The position numbers and the translations under genes were made by a program. The notes beneath the pieces are model-generated. The model saw only the letters and a list, made by a program, of their open reading frames with translations. It ran no database searches and had not been told where the DNA came from. Below are positions 44,965 to 56,619 of a DNA stretch of 64,000 nucleotides, one piece after another. The DNA lies in contig JAGTTD010000010.1 of assembly GCA_018398585.1 (NCBI GenBank), positions 33,706,638 through 33,770,637 on the forward strand, in the 5' to 3' direction. This stretch comes from Simmondsia chinensis. Lineage: Eukaryota > Streptophyta > Magnoliopsida > Caryophyllales > Simmondsiaceae. Every line of letters starts with the position of its first letter. The first letter of the stretch is position 1.

Positions 44965-46373
44965 CGGCCATCATTCATTGTCTAAGGGTGTGTCGCCACT
45001 ACTTGCTCGGAGGGAGGTTTGTGATAAAGACCGACAACGTCGCAACGAGTTACTTTCAAAATCAGAAAAAGTTGAGTCCAAAGCAAGCTCGTCGGCAAGA
45101 CTTCCTAGCTGAATTCGACTATGGGATGGAATACAAGCCGGGCAAGGCCAATGTAGTGGCCGATGCCCTTAGCCGCAAGGGGATGCTTGCCCACATCAGT
45201 GCCGCACACGGGACCGTCCGGGACAGGGTCCGAGAAGGCATGACACGGGACAACTTAGCCCAGAACCTGTTGAAGCTTGCTGCCGAGGGTAAGACACGGA
45301 GATTTTGGGTTGAAGACGGTCTCTTGCTAACGGTGGGCAACCGGGTTTTTGTTCCAAGATGGGAAAACTTGAGGCGTGACCTTCTCAAGGAGTGTCATGA
45401 CTCGCACTGGGCTGGGCATCCGGGGATAGAGAGGACCGTGGCACTTTTGGAGGAACATTATTATTGGCCGAGAATGAGGGACGACGTGGAAGCCTATGTC
45501 AAGACGTGTCTTGTGTGCCAACAAGACAAGGCCGAACAAAGAATGCCAACCGGGTTGCTCGAGCCACTGCCCATACCGAACCAACCATGGGAGAGTGTTT
45601 CCATGGATTTCATTTCCACTTTGCCGAAATCAGAAGGGTGTGGGTCGATCTTGGTTGTGGTCGACCGATTCTCTAAATATGGGACGTTCATTCCCGCGCC
45701 TAAGGACTGCACCGCAAGTGAAGCTGCTCGTTTGTTACTCAAGTACGTTGTGAAGTATTGGGGATTACCGAGAAGCATCATTAGTGATCGAGATCCGAGA
45801 TTCACGGGTAAGTTCTGGGCCGAGCTGTTCAAGTTGATGGGTTCAAGCCTCCACTACTCTACGAGCTTTCATCCACAAACCGATGGGCAAACAGAACGGG
45901 TGAATGCTTTATTGGAGCTATATCTGAGACATTATGTGGGGGCCAACCAGAGGAATTGGGCAACACTGATCGACATTGCCCAATTTTCATACAATCTTCA
46001 CAAGAGCGAGTCAACAGGCCATAGTCCCTTCGAGCTCGTTACGGGACAACAGCCTTTGACTCCACAAGCCGTTGCAACCGGGTACACGGGGAGCAGCCCC
46101 ACCGCATATCAAGCTGTAAAAGGGTGGAACGAGAAGCTAGACATTGCCAAGGCCCATCTCGACAAAGCCGCGCACAAGATGAAAAAGTGGGCGGACAAGA
46201 AGAGGAGGTTCCTAGAGTTCCAAACCGGGGACTTGGTGATGGTGAAACTCTTACCGCAGCAATTCAAGACCCTACGGAAGGTGCACAAGGGTCTAGTTCG
46301 TAGGTACGAAGGTCCTTACCCGATTCTCGCTAGGGTTGGGAAGGTTTCTTACCGTGTTGAACTTCCGCCATAG
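44940..46373 (+). pseudogene. gypsy RNase H end and integrase
   Basis: Opens in RNase H ([20 protein letters not shown]). The integrase HHCC zinc region is at about 45397-45525 and the core acids lie in SMDFIS, SDRDPRF and QTERVN. It stops at TAG 46371-46373, in the place of a conserved Trp, after PILARVGKVSYRVELPP. Confidence 0.92.
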
Positions 46374-46661
46374 ATGAAGATCCATCCCGTTTTTCATGTG
46401 AGCATGTTGAAGCCGTACAATGGGGCTGATCAAGATCCAAGTCGGAATGAGTCGAACCGGGCACCAACAGCCGTAACCCCATCATTTGAGAAAGAAGCAA
46501 CCGAGATCCTTGCCGACAGGGTCGTGAGACGAAGGGGAGTGCCAAGGTATACCGAATACTTGGTTCGTTGGAAAAATCTTCCGGAGCACGAAGCCACTTG
46601 GGAGAAGGAAGAGGATCTGTGGCAGTTCAAGAACCTGATCGAGGCATTCAAAGCCGCTTAG
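46374..46661 (+). pseudogene. gypsy integrase tail with chromodomain
   Basis: Same frame as the preceding part after the 46371 stop. IHPVFHVSMLKPY is the standard link and VRRRGVPRYTEYLVRWK with EATWEKEEDL (about 46515-46655) is a chromodomain. In this lineage the chromodomain is thought to steer integration towards particular chromatin marks. Confidence 0.92.
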
Positions 46662-46686
46662 ACATTGTCGGGGACGACAATGGCTT

Positions 46687-46699
46687 AGGTGGGGGAGAG
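46687..46699 (+). promoter_or_regulatory. Polypurine tract of the gypsy element
   Basis: AGGTGGGGGAGAG directly precedes the 3' LTR. Confidence 0.9.
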
Positions 46700-47252
46700 T
46701 GTCACCCACCGACTATTTACGATATTTGTTTATGTAATTTTTTGATTTTTATTTCTCGATGTATTTTCGTTGTAGCTTGTAATTAGGAAAATATTTGTAA
46801 GAAGCAAGCTTATTTGGAGCAAGGGCCAAACCGTGAGCCACCCTACCCAAATACCCTTGCTTCCCCTTTTGTAGAAGTTGACTTAGTTTTAATTAATGAG
46901 CCTCCCATGAGCCACAAACAGGCTGTATGGTCAGTAGCCAAGGGAGACAACATAGGACACTTTGTATAATCTTTTTACTTTTTTGTCTTTTGCTCAATTG
47001 TGTATAAATAGAGGTGCAATGCAAGGATGAGATCATCCAATTTCCAACCAAAATATTTCTATCTTCCATTCTCTCTCTCTCTCTAACCGTGCCTTCCTCT
47101 TCTCTTTATTTCCATTGTAATATTTTTCCAAAACATAAAACCGGGGCATTTTTATACTTGGGTTCGGGGTTGGCCTGACTTGACGAGGTACTTTCGGAGT
47201 GAAGTCGAGTGGCATCGTGGTTTTGACATAGTGAACTTGTCATCCCGTGACA
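46700..47252 (+). repeat. 3' LTR of the gypsy element
   Basis: Matches the 5' LTR but carries an extra short segment in the CCTCCCATGAGCCACAAAC region, with about 20 substitutions. Confidence 0.95.
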
Positions 47253-47794
47253 CCAAGCTGTCTTTAGAGCAGAGGGTATAGCGTCAGGCAGGTCCCACAG
47301 AGCAGCGACTACTTCCCACTCCTTGCAGTGGAAGCACAACATGCCGGTGCAGCTTCGGCTCATTATTGCCTAATGGACCATCATTTTTTTTAGGTGTAGA
47401 CATTAAGGAGGGTAGGGCAATCCAGCGAAGTAGAGAACCAACTTTAAACGCGCAGATCTATGCCAACTGAGGTGTTGTAATGTGGGTTTGGATAGAGTGC
47501 ATCCAAATAGATAAAGGTGTTGCGAGGGATAAGAAATAGATCATCCATCAATGAAGCCCTTTCGGAGTTAGCATTTGATCATATACAATGGAGGATAAGA
47601 AGGACAACCATTTAACTTAACAATAGTTACATATTTCCAAGATTTGGTGCATCAAGGGTTACAAAGTAGGGGCAACAACACCTGATAAAAGCCAAACAAC
47701 AACCCACAAGGAAAGGAGAAGGGATAGGGGTCAATGAAGGATGGAGCCGGTCCTTGTTGAGTGGGCAATTTTAATTTCATAAACTAAAATTTCT
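47253..47794. other. Right flank of the gypsy element, nothing coding
   Basis: Unique-looking AT-rich DNA with no open frame of interest. Confidence 0.45.
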
Positions 47795-47965
47795 TATAAA
47801 GATTGGATCTTTGCGCTTGGGGCAATGACAAAGCTTGTGAGGTAAAAACCGAGGCCCGTCAGTTGCTGGTTGAAAACTATTTCCAAACCCCCTTTTCCGT
47901 CTCGGCTTCGTCCTTAGCCATTGAGAATATCTGGAAGGGCTCCCTCTAACCAAGGTCAAGCCCTA
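47795..47965 (-). repeat. Dispersed repeat R2, copy 2, inverted
   Basis: CTTGGGGCAATGAC, GTCAGTTGCTGGTTGAAAAC and CGTCCTTAGCCATTGAGAA are the reverse complement of the 28600 and 50870 copies. Confidence 0.75.
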
Positions 47966-48505
47966 CAATTCTAAGTTCATGAGTTGGATGACCTAAGGAC
48001 CAACCTATTGTTATCTGGGCCATAATTTTTGTGGTCTTGACCTACCACAGGTCTTTGTTTGGACTCAGTTTTATACGGAGGTTTAAACATTGTTAAAAGT
48101 GTCTCTGTATGGGCTATATAAAAATATATTATAATGTTATACAACTTAAAATTATGATAACAATCACATCCGACTCAATCCTTACCAGAAATGGGTTAAA
48201 CAAGTTAATCTAAATTTAACTCGACTCCTAAAATATCCAATCAAGTTCTTTGAATTCATCTTAATGGGTTTACATGTACACCCAAATACGATTTGACTCT
48301 AGAAATCTGCGTAGACTACACTCTTCTTATTATTTTGTTGTATTATCATATTGTGTCAGATTTTACTATCACCACTTAATTGTAAATATTGTTGATATGG
48401 TGGTACAGTTGCCCAATATCAAGTTTGGGGCATGGGATACTGGCTGTCCAAGTCAAGGCGTGGGGTTGGTATGTGCTTATCATTGGAATAGTTGTGTATG
48501 TTGAG
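47966..48505. other. Intergenic, nothing seen
   Basis: AT-rich, no repeats with readable ends, no coding sequence. Confidence 0.45.
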
Positions 48506-49181
48506 TAAGAATGGCAATTGGATCCGAATTTATTTAATATTTATATAATTCGGTCCATTTATGATAGATTTAGATGCAAAAAATAAGTTTTAAATGAATT
48601 TAGATGTTGATAAATGGGATTTGGGTGGGGTCGGATTTGGATGACATCAAATCCAACCCAAATCTGACCCGAAATTATGTTTTATGTAGGATAAAATTTT
48701 AAAATTACTAAACTTTAAGTTTTAACTTGTCAAACCATATTCCAACAATTTTTTTTTTTTAATTGTGTCAACATGTTGATATTTGTTTTGACACTATAAT
48801 ATTTTTTATATACTAAGTCATGTATAAGGATTACTTGTTAAGAGAGGTTTGAATGATTAACTAATATTACATTGTCATTATGTTTACACATAAATATTAA
48901 ATGAAAAAGGGAAAAGATATATCAATTTGTCCAAATGTTAGCTTTTGAGGTATTATTATTGTTATATATATTAATATTAGATTATAATATTATAATTTGT
49001 TTTATAACTTAAATGGATTATGGATTTGGGTTGGATACCCGTTCCACCCGATTGATATGGATTTGAATTGAATTTTTATAGAATAAATAGATCTTTTTAG
49101 GATTTGGGTTGGGTCGGTTTTTTCAGGGTTGGATCTGGATGAAGGCAAACCCAACCCAAACCTAATCCATTGCCATTCCTA
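48506..49181. mobile_element. hAT-type MITE with perfect 8-bp target duplication
   Basis: Starts TAAGAATGGCAATTGGAT and ends ...AATCCATTGCCATTCCTA. ATGTTGAG is repeated exactly on both sides (48498-48505 and 49182-49189). GGATTTGGGTTGGGTCGG and its complement lie near the ends. Confidence 0.9.
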
Positions 49182-49433
49182 ATGTTGAGGCATGGCTAGA
49201 GTAGGTCGTGTTAAAAGCATGTGTGCCACATAATTAGTCGTCAAATCAATCTATCAAGGTGTTTCGAGTTATTTACCAAAGGTGCTGTACGTTTATCTTT
49301 ATTCTAGTTATCGAGAAGCTTGACCCTCACTTCCTTACCCCCGAATTTGCATCTTTATTTTGAGTATTCGGGTAGATTTTGCTGTGGACTTTGTCTGTCT
49401 CTTCATATGTCCACTTTGTACCAATATTGATTA

Positions 49434-49640
49434 TTGATTATTGAGAGCAATGCAAAGAAGCAGACCAAGTCCTCTGGCAAACAGAAAACGGGGAAGTTTG
49501 TACGGAAGGGTGACAAGGCTAAGAATGTTGGCAAGCTTTCTGTTGCCAAGCGTAGATGGGAGCTTGGGAAAAGGCTCGGCTTGGTGTATGATGGAGATGA
49601 ATCGGATATGATTAAGCTTTTTGCAAGGAGGAGAAAGAAA
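49434..49640 (+). pseudogene. LINE ORF1 C-terminal fragment
   Basis: The frame contains AKRRWELGKRLGLVYDGDE, close to the WETGKLLGLSFHGDES segment read on the minus strand at about 51965-52085 at the end of another LINE ORF1. No start or other domain is attached. It joins directly to the inverted minisatellite arm. Confidence 0.6.
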
Positions 49641-50860
49641 AAGGGAGAGGAGTGGCGGCTGTGGTGACTGTGGTGGCGGGTGACGATGGTAGTGACCATA
49701 GGGATCAGAGATGAGATGGAGAGAGAGAGATTGGTGGCCATGGTGGGGTGGTGGAGAGGAGTGGCGAGATGGTGGTAGGGCTCCAGACATGATGCGCCTC
49801 TTAGAACCATTGATCAATATTACAGAGGATGTTGCACGGCAAGAATAATAAAAAGAAAATAAATAAGAAAAGAAAAGCGTAAGAAAAAAAAAAAGAAAAG
49901 AGAAAGTGAAGGGAAAAAAAAAAAGAAAAATAAGGAATGTTGCACGCCAAAAATAATAAAAAGAAAATAAACAAGAAGAGAAAAGCACAAGAAAAAAAAT
50001 AGGGGATGTTGCACAACAAGAATAATAAAAGGAAAATAAATAAGAAAAGAAAAGCACAAGAAAAAGAGAGAATGCTGCACTGCAAGAATAATAAAAAGAA
50101 AGTAAATAAGACAAGAAAAGAAGAAAACAAAACGGGAAAAGAAAGATAAAGAGGGAATACTACATGGCAAGAATAATAAAAAGAAAATAAATATGGCAAG
50201 AAAAGCACAAGAAAAAAGAAAACAAAAAGGAAAAAAAGAAAAACAGGGGATGCTGCACGGCAAGAATAATAAAAAGAAAATAAATAAGACAAGAAAAACA
50301 CAAAAAAAAGAAGAGAACAGAAAGAAAAAGAGGGGATGCTGCACGACAAAAATAATAAAAAAAAGCAAAAGAAAACAGAAAGGAAAAAAAAAAAAAGAAG
50401 GGATACTGCAAGGCAAGAATAATAAAAAGAAATAAACAAGACAAAAAAAGAAAAGAAAAAGGAAAAAAAGAGGAGGTGTTGCACGAAAAGAATGATAAAA
50501 AAAATAAAATAAACAAGAACATTATATTTAATTTTCTTATATTTTGACAAAACTTTCATTCTCATTTCAATATATATATATAATTAAAAGGCATTGATAT
50601 TGATAGAGGAAGAGACATCAGTTTCGTTATGGGCTTACAAATGGGTTACGGCTTGGGCTGATAGGTCCATCAAACGTATACACAAACACTAGAGCGACCT
50701 CCTTCACACTTTCAATCCCACATCAGTTTCCTAGAGTGCATCTTAACTTGAATAAGTATATAAAATCTCAGATTTTTCAATAGACAAAGGCACGTAGCCA
50801 CTTAGTGAGCACACAGCGAACTATTCTTGTGCCTTTTACTAAAGAATACCAAATACGTGG
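49641..50860 (-). repeat. Left inverted arm: GTGG-rich block, purine minisatellite and R1-related DNA
   Basis: 49641-49800 is GGTGG-rich. 49825-50520 is nearly pure A/G on the + strand in nine irregular units (67-110 bp), each with a GGATGTTGCACGGCAAGAAT-like head. 50520-50566 is a worn TIR (AATTTTCTTATATTTTGACA), and 50580-50860 is inverted R1-type DNA with TCCCACATCAGTTTC. The whole order is mirrored at 56690-58360. Long open frames on the minus strand are Phe/Leu/Ser low-complexity artefacts. Confidence 0.85.
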
Positions 50861-50869
50861 GCTTATTAA

Positions 50870-51075
50870 TGCATATTTGGCTCCAAGCCCAAGCAAACTT
50901 AAACTGAAGATTGTAGGGCTTGACCCTCATCGGAGTGAGCCCTTCCTGAAATTCTCAACGGCTAAGGACGAGGCCCAAGCCGAAGAGGGGGTTTGGAAAT
51001 AGTTTTCAACCAGCAATTGACGCATCTCAGTTTTTACCTCACTAGTTGCGTCATTGCCCCAAGCACAAAGATACC
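50870..51075 (+). repeat. Dispersed repeat R2, copy 3
   Basis: Carries AACTGAAGATTGTAGGGCTT, TTCTCAACGGCTAAGGACGA and AGTTTTCAACCAGCAATTGA as in copy 1. It abuts the left inverted arm. Confidence 0.75.
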
Positions 51076-51099
51076 TTCCTCCCCTTTCTAATTCGTTTT

Positions 51100-51600
51100 T
51101 TTATACCTTGGAACTATAGATAACATTGTGGTTAACTGCAAGACCCGTGACACTCCGGACTGCGACACAGGTGCGCCGCCTTGCACCCGTGCCATATCAT
51201 GTGCTTGCCAAGTTGGCACTGTGAGTACTAGGCACACACCCTCGTATGGGTGCATCGGGCCACAATGGACCTTGGCCCGAGCAACGGATAAAGTGGGAGC
51301 CCAGAAGGAAGCAGGCCCTAAGCGATGTCAAGGACACGGGTAAGGCATAGCGCTAGGCGCTCGTCCAGCCCAAGCACGCGCAGGAGTGCGCGGGCCCAGC
51401 ACATGGGAGCCCAGGCCCAAGCCCGGGCTACCCGGGCATGCCTGGGCCTTGCGCATGCGTGCGCAGGCCCGAACCAGGCATGCGAAGGCACGCGTGGGCC
51501 TTGCACGAGCATGGATAGGCCCAGTGCATGCATGCGCAGGCCCAATGCATGCATGCGTAGGGCTTGGCCTAGCCTAGGCAACGAGGGAATGTGTGGGCCT
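51100..51600. repeat. GC-rich degenerate tandem repeat, probably a retroelement linker
   Basis: 51360-51570 repeats GCAGGCCCAATGCATGCATG-like units at high GC, in sharp contrast with the window. Similar GCATGCACAGGCCCAATAAG text recurs at about 54070, on the other side of the LINE at 51601. The composition resembles the gag linker of the gypsy element at 43080-43330. No protein was recognised. Confidence 0.5.
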
Positions 51601-53850
51601 TTTTTTTGATAAATATCGTCAAAGCCGAAGGACAACACCATGCCTCGACAAAGCAAGCCCAAACAACTTTGAAAGATGGAGACGGACCAGGCAAAACAAA
51701 ACAGAGAAAAGACAAACGGGGGAGGGGCAGCAGAAACAAACAGGGCAAAAACAAACAAAACAGGAAACAAAACCAACAAAACAACATAACTCGAAAAAGG
51801 AGACCCAGGGACAACAAAGAAGAGCACGGACGAGAAGCAAAACCAAAAGCTGGAGAAAAAGGCGTAGCAGGTCTGGACCAGAAAACGGAGCTGGAAAGAG
51901 AAGGAAGAAGAGACCAGAAGCAAAGATCTGAGGGAGAACAGCACAAACGAATCCAAACCTTAGTCCATTTCAGCAAAGCGCTCAATCATAAAGGATTCGT
52001 CTCCATGAAAACTCAACCCAAGCAGCTTCCCGGTCTCCCAAGTGCATTTTTCCTTGAGCAGTTGCTCAGCTGTGAAGCATTTCTTATTCTTGTTTAGAGT
52101 CTTTTTTCTTCCCTTTGGCCTTGGTCACTTTCTTAGGCCTTCTCTTTCCACTGCTACCAGGAGACATATCTTTAAAGAATACTTGAAGGTTCTGTTTCTC
52201 TTAATCTTTTTTCCAGCGCTTGAGAGCCTTGTGATCGCTTTTAGAAGCACCACCATTAGGTTCCAGGCGCCCCGGCCTCTCTCTTCTTCTTCTCCTTTCC
52301 CCTGCCTTTGAGGTTTCTGCGATATCTTGAGCCAGATTAACACATAGGTCCATGTCCTCGACATGACTATGATCAATCAATGGTTCAAATCCTGGTGGAA
52401 AGGTTGGACCCGATGACTTAGACTCGTAGTCACTATTAGTGTTTGGTATTTGATCTGCTTAAGGCGTGCTCTGGATTTGAATCCCATGTGATCTGGTTCC
52501 ACTGTCCTCAACTCAAGGTAGAAGCAGTTGCGATTTTACATATGGTCTATTAACCTGGCACTGTGTAGCTGCAGGCTGTTCAAAGACTCAGGGCGGAGAG
52601 AGATAGATAGGCGAGTAAGGAGACTGCATAACCAAGGGCTAGCTACCAATAACCTGGTACTTAACATGTAGCATAACGTGTTCTGCACTCAGATTATCAA
52701 TACACACATCCATACACCCAGTCCTCGGATGTATCGGAAGGTCCATCTCCTGGATCGGGTCGCGTTCACTAGGACCCCGGTCGGTGTTGGTAATAACGTT
52801 AGGAGCTTGTCGTAGGGTTCGGCCTTCTTCCCTATTTAATCTGGCAGACGCTGCGAGGTGAATAACTTCCGCAAAGTAGCTTGGGATTAGCTCGGAGTTC
52901 CCTTCTTTTACAAAAACCATTCGGCTTCCCTCACTATGGTTGACTTGCACAACCTGTTGTATAGTAGATAGGAAGCAAGTATCAATAAGAACCCTTGCCA
53001 CATCAACACATCTCATTGCCGAAGTTCGCAAATCCACTCGAATGAAGTTGCCCCAGATTCGGTGCAAAATTAGTGAAGCTTTTCGTCGACCAGCACTGTA
53101 ATGGAAGACCATGGATTTCAATCCACACTCTTCTTCTCATAGTACCAAGAGTTTGTCCTGTGTAGCGGTTCACCTCTCTGAATTTACCAAGTAGTACATG
53201 TTTCCGGGCATCGAGATATTCATCCATAACTGCAGTCGAGTCGCACATAAGAATAAAGGTTTCTGAGCTCAGACCTCTTGGTGTCAAGTCAAAAAGTTCG
53301 TTCTCCGTAAGGAACCTCAGGACATTAACAAGCGTATCATCCCCATACGAATGGGCTATTATCGATCTACACATCCAGGCTTTCACCTGATTGTTTATGG
53401 AAGCTGTTATGACCTTGGGATCATTATGTTCCATTGCACCCCTTCCCTGGGGCGATTGATCGGTGTCCTCTGGAGTTTGATTGATGACTAAATCATCAAA
53501 TCTCCTATCTCGATCTGAAGAGTGTACCCTTGTGCGATTCTGATTCTGATACTGCCTGTTGTTCGACTCCCTACGTTGTTTAGCCCACTCAACCTTAATC
53601 TTGTATCCCATGATCCAACGACCATTCATGGAATCAATTGCCCTTAGGGCCTCATTTCGCTGCCGGAATCTAACAAAACTATAAGAAAGTCTTGTTTTGG
53701 CCCTTCTATTTTGCGGAACAAAATAGTCATAAACAGATCAAAAATCTCAAAAAACAGCCTTAAGCCACAAATTTGAAGTAAACCCTAGGAGACCGTCAAC
53801 AAAAATTGACATTGCATCATTAAGAGCCGACATTAGCGGGACGCTGGTGG
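51601..53850 (-). mobile_element. LINE derivative with RRM-type ORF1 and no visible ORF2
   Basis: A + strand T-run at 51601 followed by GATAAATA is the poly(A) end of a minus-strand LINE. A G/T-rich 3' UTR spans about 51610-51960. ORF1 text then runs up to about 53850 with an RRM (RNP2-like ISIFVDGLLG, RNP1-like RLSYSFVRF) and a DUF4283-like region (RRRVWIEIHGLPLQCW, IRVDLRTSAMRCVDVARVLI). The frame is broken near 53750 and 53080. No endonuclease or reverse transcriptase motif lies between ORF1 and the tail. Plant L1 elements with an RRM in ORF1 are known (the BNR type). Confidence 0.75.
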
Positions 53851-54240
53851 TCACCGGAGGTTGGGGAGGAGACCCATTGCGGCGGGAAAAGAAAGTGAGG
53901 GTGCGGAGAAAAGAAAAGAGAATATGGGTGGAAGTTACCGGCGTGGCGTGGCTGGAAGTCGGAATCAAGAGGAGCACGGTGAAGGTAGAAGACCGGTGAA
54001 AATGAGTGATGAAGCAGAGGAGCGACCAGGTAGAAGACAAAGGGCTGGATCCTCTGGGGACCTTGCGCAAGCATGCACAGGCCCAATAAGCCCAAGTGGA
54101 GACAAGCCCGGATGGACTTTGAAGGATCATGTTTAGCACGTGAGGGACTGTTATCAGAGAAGAAAGGCGGGAATGTGCATTGACTAAGTTCAAAGGAGTT
54201 CGAGTGGGAAACAAAGGAGTGGGGCTGAACATGGGGTAGC
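53851..54240 (-). other. Possible 5' region of the LINE or host DNA
   Basis: Open minus-strand frames here are Ser/Pro/His-rich and without domains. The GCATGCACAGGCCC phrase near 54070 suggests the pre-insertion GC-rich repeat resumes there, so the LINE 5' end is probably close to 54050. Confidence 0.4.
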
Positions 54241-54600
54241 CACCGGTTCAAATTAGGCGCCTAAAATGAGAGCAGGAGCATTAACCAGCCTTGATCCATA
54301 ACCGCTGCTGGGCACTTTCAGGGATCATGGGGCACGGTTGGCAGCAGCAGGACGCGCCACCTGGCATGGTAGTTATCCATGGCCTTGGGGTTGTCAAGGC
54401 CTATAAATATGTGCTATTTGTATCAGTTTTTATATTATGTAATTCCAGAAATTAATTAATGAAAACTGCCCCTTTATTGTCCCTTTAAATCGTTACTTTC
54501 TCTTGTGTTCAATCTCATGTGTTTGTGTGTGTTAGTCTCGGCTGGATGGGGAAATCTCACCGCAATCACAGGTAGTCCTTAAATTAACTGTGACATTAAC
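54241..54600 (+). repeat. LTR-like or promoter-like fragment of unknown origin
   Basis: GGCCTATAAATATG (about 54400) is a good TATA box, followed by a T/C-rich stretch and TGTGTTCAATCTCATGTG. Then come GTGACA and CCGATGTGGGAC at about 54590-54612. No partner LTR exists in the window, so this is inference. Confidence 0.35.
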
Positions 54601-55009
54601 CGATGTGGGACGAAAGCAGTGCTATATGCGTAAGCTTTGTTACCTGCGTGAGCTTTGATTTCACTTGAATTATAATTGTTTGTCTTTCTAATATTTTCTG
54701 ATATTGCACTATATTAGAGTAAGAATAAAAATTATCAAACAAGACTAAACACAAATAACGTAAGAAGATTTGAGATGGAAAACTTGAATGATTTTATTCA
54801 CAAAACATTATCCTATTTATATTACAAGAGAAGTAAACCAAAAGCCTAGGAATCTGAGTAATAAAGTAAAAAATATTTATAAAAAAAAAAAAAAAAAAAA
54901 AAACTAACAAACACGTGGAAGCCTCCTTGAATGCTCTAGTTCAATAACCTAATTACTAGTTAATAACCCCCCTCATTAACCTACCTAATTACTTCGCTAC
55001 TAAATATAT
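54601..55009. other. Intergenic, nothing coding
   Basis: Contains an A-run at about 54875-54902. No gene or bounded element. Confidence 0.45.
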
Positions 55010-55560
55010 AACAAATACAAGAGAAAATAGAAAAATACATTAAAAACTTTAACAATTAGTAAGAAGGATAATTATAAAATTATTTCTTAAGAGTAAAGAG
55101 TAACATAAATTAGGGCTTTTGTAATCTCTAACTTGAAGGTGGCGAGAAGGATATACATAAAGGACATACACAAATAACATTCTTTCTCGTACAATGCAAA
55201 ATATATGCATGATCACTACAAGTGTTTTGCAACATCCAACTTCTTTAAGACATTAAAATTTTCGTATTCAATTTCCTTTTGGTAGATAAGCAAAAATTAT
55301 AGATAAGGACCTGAAAATCTTACGAATCCAACCCCATTTATGCGGACAACATTTAGCAATCTAAGTAAGACATTTTTTTTGTTCAAAAAGCCCAAAGGCC
55401 AACACTGTGCATTACGATCAACAATTACAGCATCCAAGAAAGGATCCATCGAAAAGTTGTAAATGCAAAATTACATAGCAATAGTTTAATCTCTTGAATA
55501 ATAGCATCAATCTCCAAGACGGGTTAGCCTCCTCATTAGAAAGAGCACAGGTGCGCCTTT
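55010..55560. repeat. Partial direct duplication, copy 1
   Basis: Collinear with 62577-62643 plus 63490-64000 (AAAGAGTAACATAAATTAGG, TTCTTTCTCGTACA, TATATGCATGATCACTAC, TTTCCTTTTGGTAGATAAGC, CAATCTCCAAGACGGG). It lacks the ~850 bp present inside copy 2. Confidence 0.85.
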
Positions 55561-55830
55561 GGCAGTTGGACTTGAAATTCATTAAATTGAATCCTTTTGA
55601 AATTGCAAAGTGACAAACGCTTCTAAGAGCTCGGTACTTAACAATAAAGGTAGAGCCAGTGAAATCTGAGCTACACCCTCCATCAACCGCCACACCCTCA
55701 TCGTTGCGGATCACCATTGCAAAACTAGCCAAGGAGTTTCAATCAACCACAGAGCATGCATCGGGATTGATTTTAACAATCCCACATGGTGGCTTGGACC
55801 AACGACCATTCAAACCTTTGAACTAGCTCA
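55418..55830 (-). pseudogene. RNase H-like (RVT_3) fragment of a LINE
   Basis: On the minus strand WSKPPCGIVKINPDACSVVD passes a stop into ASFAMVIRNDEGVAVDGG and VKYRALRSVCHFAISKGFNL. This is the pattern of plant LINE-derived RNase H (RVT_3) domains. The end of the same frame is present in the duplicate at the window edge. Confidence 0.65.
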
Positions 55831-56619
55831 TGACTCGAATGCTTAACTATGCACAACCCCTCAAATTCCATAGCTTCCCCATTGGCAACCTTGACCATCC
55901 ACAGCGGGTCAGAACAGATCCCTCATATGACCAACCTTCAACATAATAGGGTCATCAAAAAGAGTAGACTCGAAAATTCTGGAAACCATCCAACATTAGA
56001 AGGTAACCACAAACCTCGTAAATGGACAAATGAAAATGGTGTAGTTCGACAATTTAGATTTGTAACCACAAACCTCGTAAACGGACAAATGAAAATCATC
56101 TAAGTCAACCGGAAAGAGGAAAAAACGAAATAGGGGAAACCGAGTCTAGAAGATCACGGAAGAAGAGTATGATGGAGGATCCTGAATGCGGAGCGGGTTA
56201 TAGAGATAGGAGAAAAGGTGGGCTTCAACTTTAATGGCTTCGACCCGGTTATGGTGGCGGACGTTCTTGCGCTATGATATGGTTTGGGTTTTGGTTGTGG
56301 CTTCAGTCTCTTTCCTCGGTTTTTGTGCTGGCCGTCTGGTTGTTCTTCAGCTTGGATCCCTGTTTGTGTTGATTTTGCGTCCGCTGTTGTCTCTTGTGCC
56401 CGTGTTTTTTCTGGTCCTGTTCTCGTTGTCTGCTATGTCATTTTTTGTGGCTGTTTTCTTGTTTTATGTTGGATTTTTTTGATCCCCGTGTTGTAGCGGT
56501 CGGACTTTGGCCTCGCCTTGTGGACTCCATTTCCGAATCAACTAACGTCTGAAATCTCAGTACTTTCACGATATTTAGATTCCATTCAATTTATTCACAA
56601 TCATCAATTATACTGACAT
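55831..56619. other. Intergenic with a small local repeat
   Basis: GGTAACCACAAACCTCGTAA plus GGACAAATGAAAAT is present at about 56000 and again at 56060. An open frame at 56234-56482 is Val/Phe/Leu-rich with no recognised domain. Confidence 0.45.

Larger units (their letters stand above)
41358..47252 (+). mobile_element. Ty3/gypsy LTR retrotransposon, chromovirus type
   Basis: A 5.9-kb element with LTRs 41358-41898 and 46700-47252, Met-tRNA primer site, gag, protease, RT, RNase H, integrase and a C-terminal chromodomain, which marks the chromovirus lineage. The clade within it was not resolved. By eye the LTRs differ at about 20 positions plus an indel (about 4%). Pol is broken at several points, so this copy is not autonomous. 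CCAA sits on both outer edges (41354-41357 and 47253-47256) as a probable shortened target duplication. Confidence 0.96.

Noticed and set aside
49431..50565. Long minus-strand frames of 120-254 codons
   Set aside because: Mirror of the above on the inverted arm. Low-complexity artefacts, except the short LINE ORF1 fragment on the + strand at 49434-49640.
51318..51956. Frames of over 200 codons across GC-rich DNA and LINE 3' UTR
   Set aside because: They span two unrelated sequence types and have no recognisable domain.
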